Shown: positions 49,436 to 49,575 of the stretch, piece by piece
How positions within the stretch are numbered: the stretch's first letter is position 1
Layout of the letters: each line of letters opens with the position of its first letter
Assembly: GCA_019418625.1 (NCBI GenBank)
Contig: DYBL01000063.1
Location: forward strand, 1-49,575
Source of the DNA: Clostridiales bacterium
Lineage (GTDB): Bacteria; Bacillota; Clostridia; Oscillospirales; Oscillospiraceae
Direction of reading: 5' to 3'
DNA: 49,575 bases
Program-made: the position numbers and the translations under genes
Notes under the pieces: generated by a model
Told to the model about the DNA's origin: nothing
Seen by the model: only the letters and a program-made list of their open reading frames with translations
Databases searched by the model: none

Positions 49436-49575
49436 GGCTATGTCACAACAAACAGTTGATAAATAGCCATTTTTATAGGGGAGTATCAGAACTCCCCTAC
49501 AAACTGTTATTTGCAGTTATCTATACTCATTTGGAATTTCGATATGAAGTGTCTCACACAATAACTTCACATCAT
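49436..49575 (-). mobile_element. End of a probable insertion sequence, family unknown
   Basis: AT-rich DNA begins abruptly at 49435/49436 with GGCTATGTCACAAC, which may be the terminal inverted repeat. Inside are inverted AACAGTT (49451-49457) and AACTGTT (49502-49508). Between them is a 9-bp hairpin (49476-49484 with 49491-49499). A minus-strand reading frame enters from the edge and stops at 49517. This is the usual layout of an IS end: transposase stop, hairpin, terminal repeat. The other end lies outside the window. Confidence 0.6.
49517..49575 (-). CDS. C-terminal 18-19 residues of a probable transposase
   Basis: The minus frame reads VKLLCETLHIEIPNEYR and stops (TAA 49517-49519). The codon use is AT-rich, unlike the rest of the window. 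Too short to assign a family; called from position next to the presumed IS end. Confidence 0.45.
   Translation of the reverse strand, partial: DVKLLCETLHIEIPNEYR

Overview
The window is about 49.6 kb of GC-rich, gene-dense DNA from a Gram-positive-type Firmicute. My best guess is an Oscillospiraceae-like gut clostridium. That guess rests on four things: the run gdpP-rplI-dnaB-tilS, an RNase J, an S-layer protein with three SLH repeats, and Gram-positive-style extended -10 promoters (TGTG-N-TATAAT type). I see no rRNA, tRNA or CRISPR. Very long open frames lie opposite nearly every real gene; these come from GC-biased codon use and are not annotated.

Layout. 1-5100: a minus-strand housekeeping operon (gdpP, rplI, dnaB, tilS, the last cut by the window edge) behind a good promoter. 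A LacI-type regulator that appears to have lost an internal segment follows, divergent from an RNase J gene (6332-7990). 8121-13932: a minus-strand operon of an XRE-like regulator, a WaaL/Wzy-type ligase and an S-layer protein, the last two joined by an ATGA overlap. It is divergent, across about 105 bp, from a plus-strand operon of a small Ser/Thr kinase and two paralogous zinc-ribbon/membrane/beta-helix proteins (14038-17293). I read these two operons as one envelope-related regulatory locus.

17325-30758: a Ter/TelA stress locus. Reading from the divergent promoter region near 29.6-29.7 kb, the minus-strand operon encodes a YceG-like protein, TelA, four TerD/TerA-family proteins, a PMCA-type Ca2+ P-type ATPase, a rhomboid protease, a PRTase/TRSP protein, a StiP-type PRTase-like protein and a HAD hydrolase. 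A CitE-like C-C lyase and an LCP wall-polymer transferase lie divergently. This matches the known Ter-linked module thought to make a nucleoside-like metabolite. I see no TerC and no ATP-grasp gene, and a Ca2+ ATPase and rhomboid are present.

32820-46274: a catabolic/uptake island behind a divergent LysR regulator. It holds an opine-type dehydrogenase, a nitroreductase, a complete Dpp/Opp-type ABC importer, a PatB/MalY-type C-S lyase, a UxaA-type hydro-lyase, an EamA exporter and a PEP-mutase/isocitrate-lyase family enzyme with its own promoter and structured leader. The combination suggests import and dismantling of an opine-like or sulfur-containing amino-acid conjugate; the substrate is unknown.

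46.5-49.6 kb is an eroded, partly AT-rich accessory end. It holds an unrecognised small gene, a remnant of a Cys/Met-metabolism PLP enzyme fused out of frame to an HD-domain protein, and a MerR regulator cut inside its DNA-binding domain by what looks like the end of an insertion sequence. With the LacI deletion and a collapsed sigma/anti-sigma pair near 32.5 kb, the window carries at least four deletion or insertion scars.
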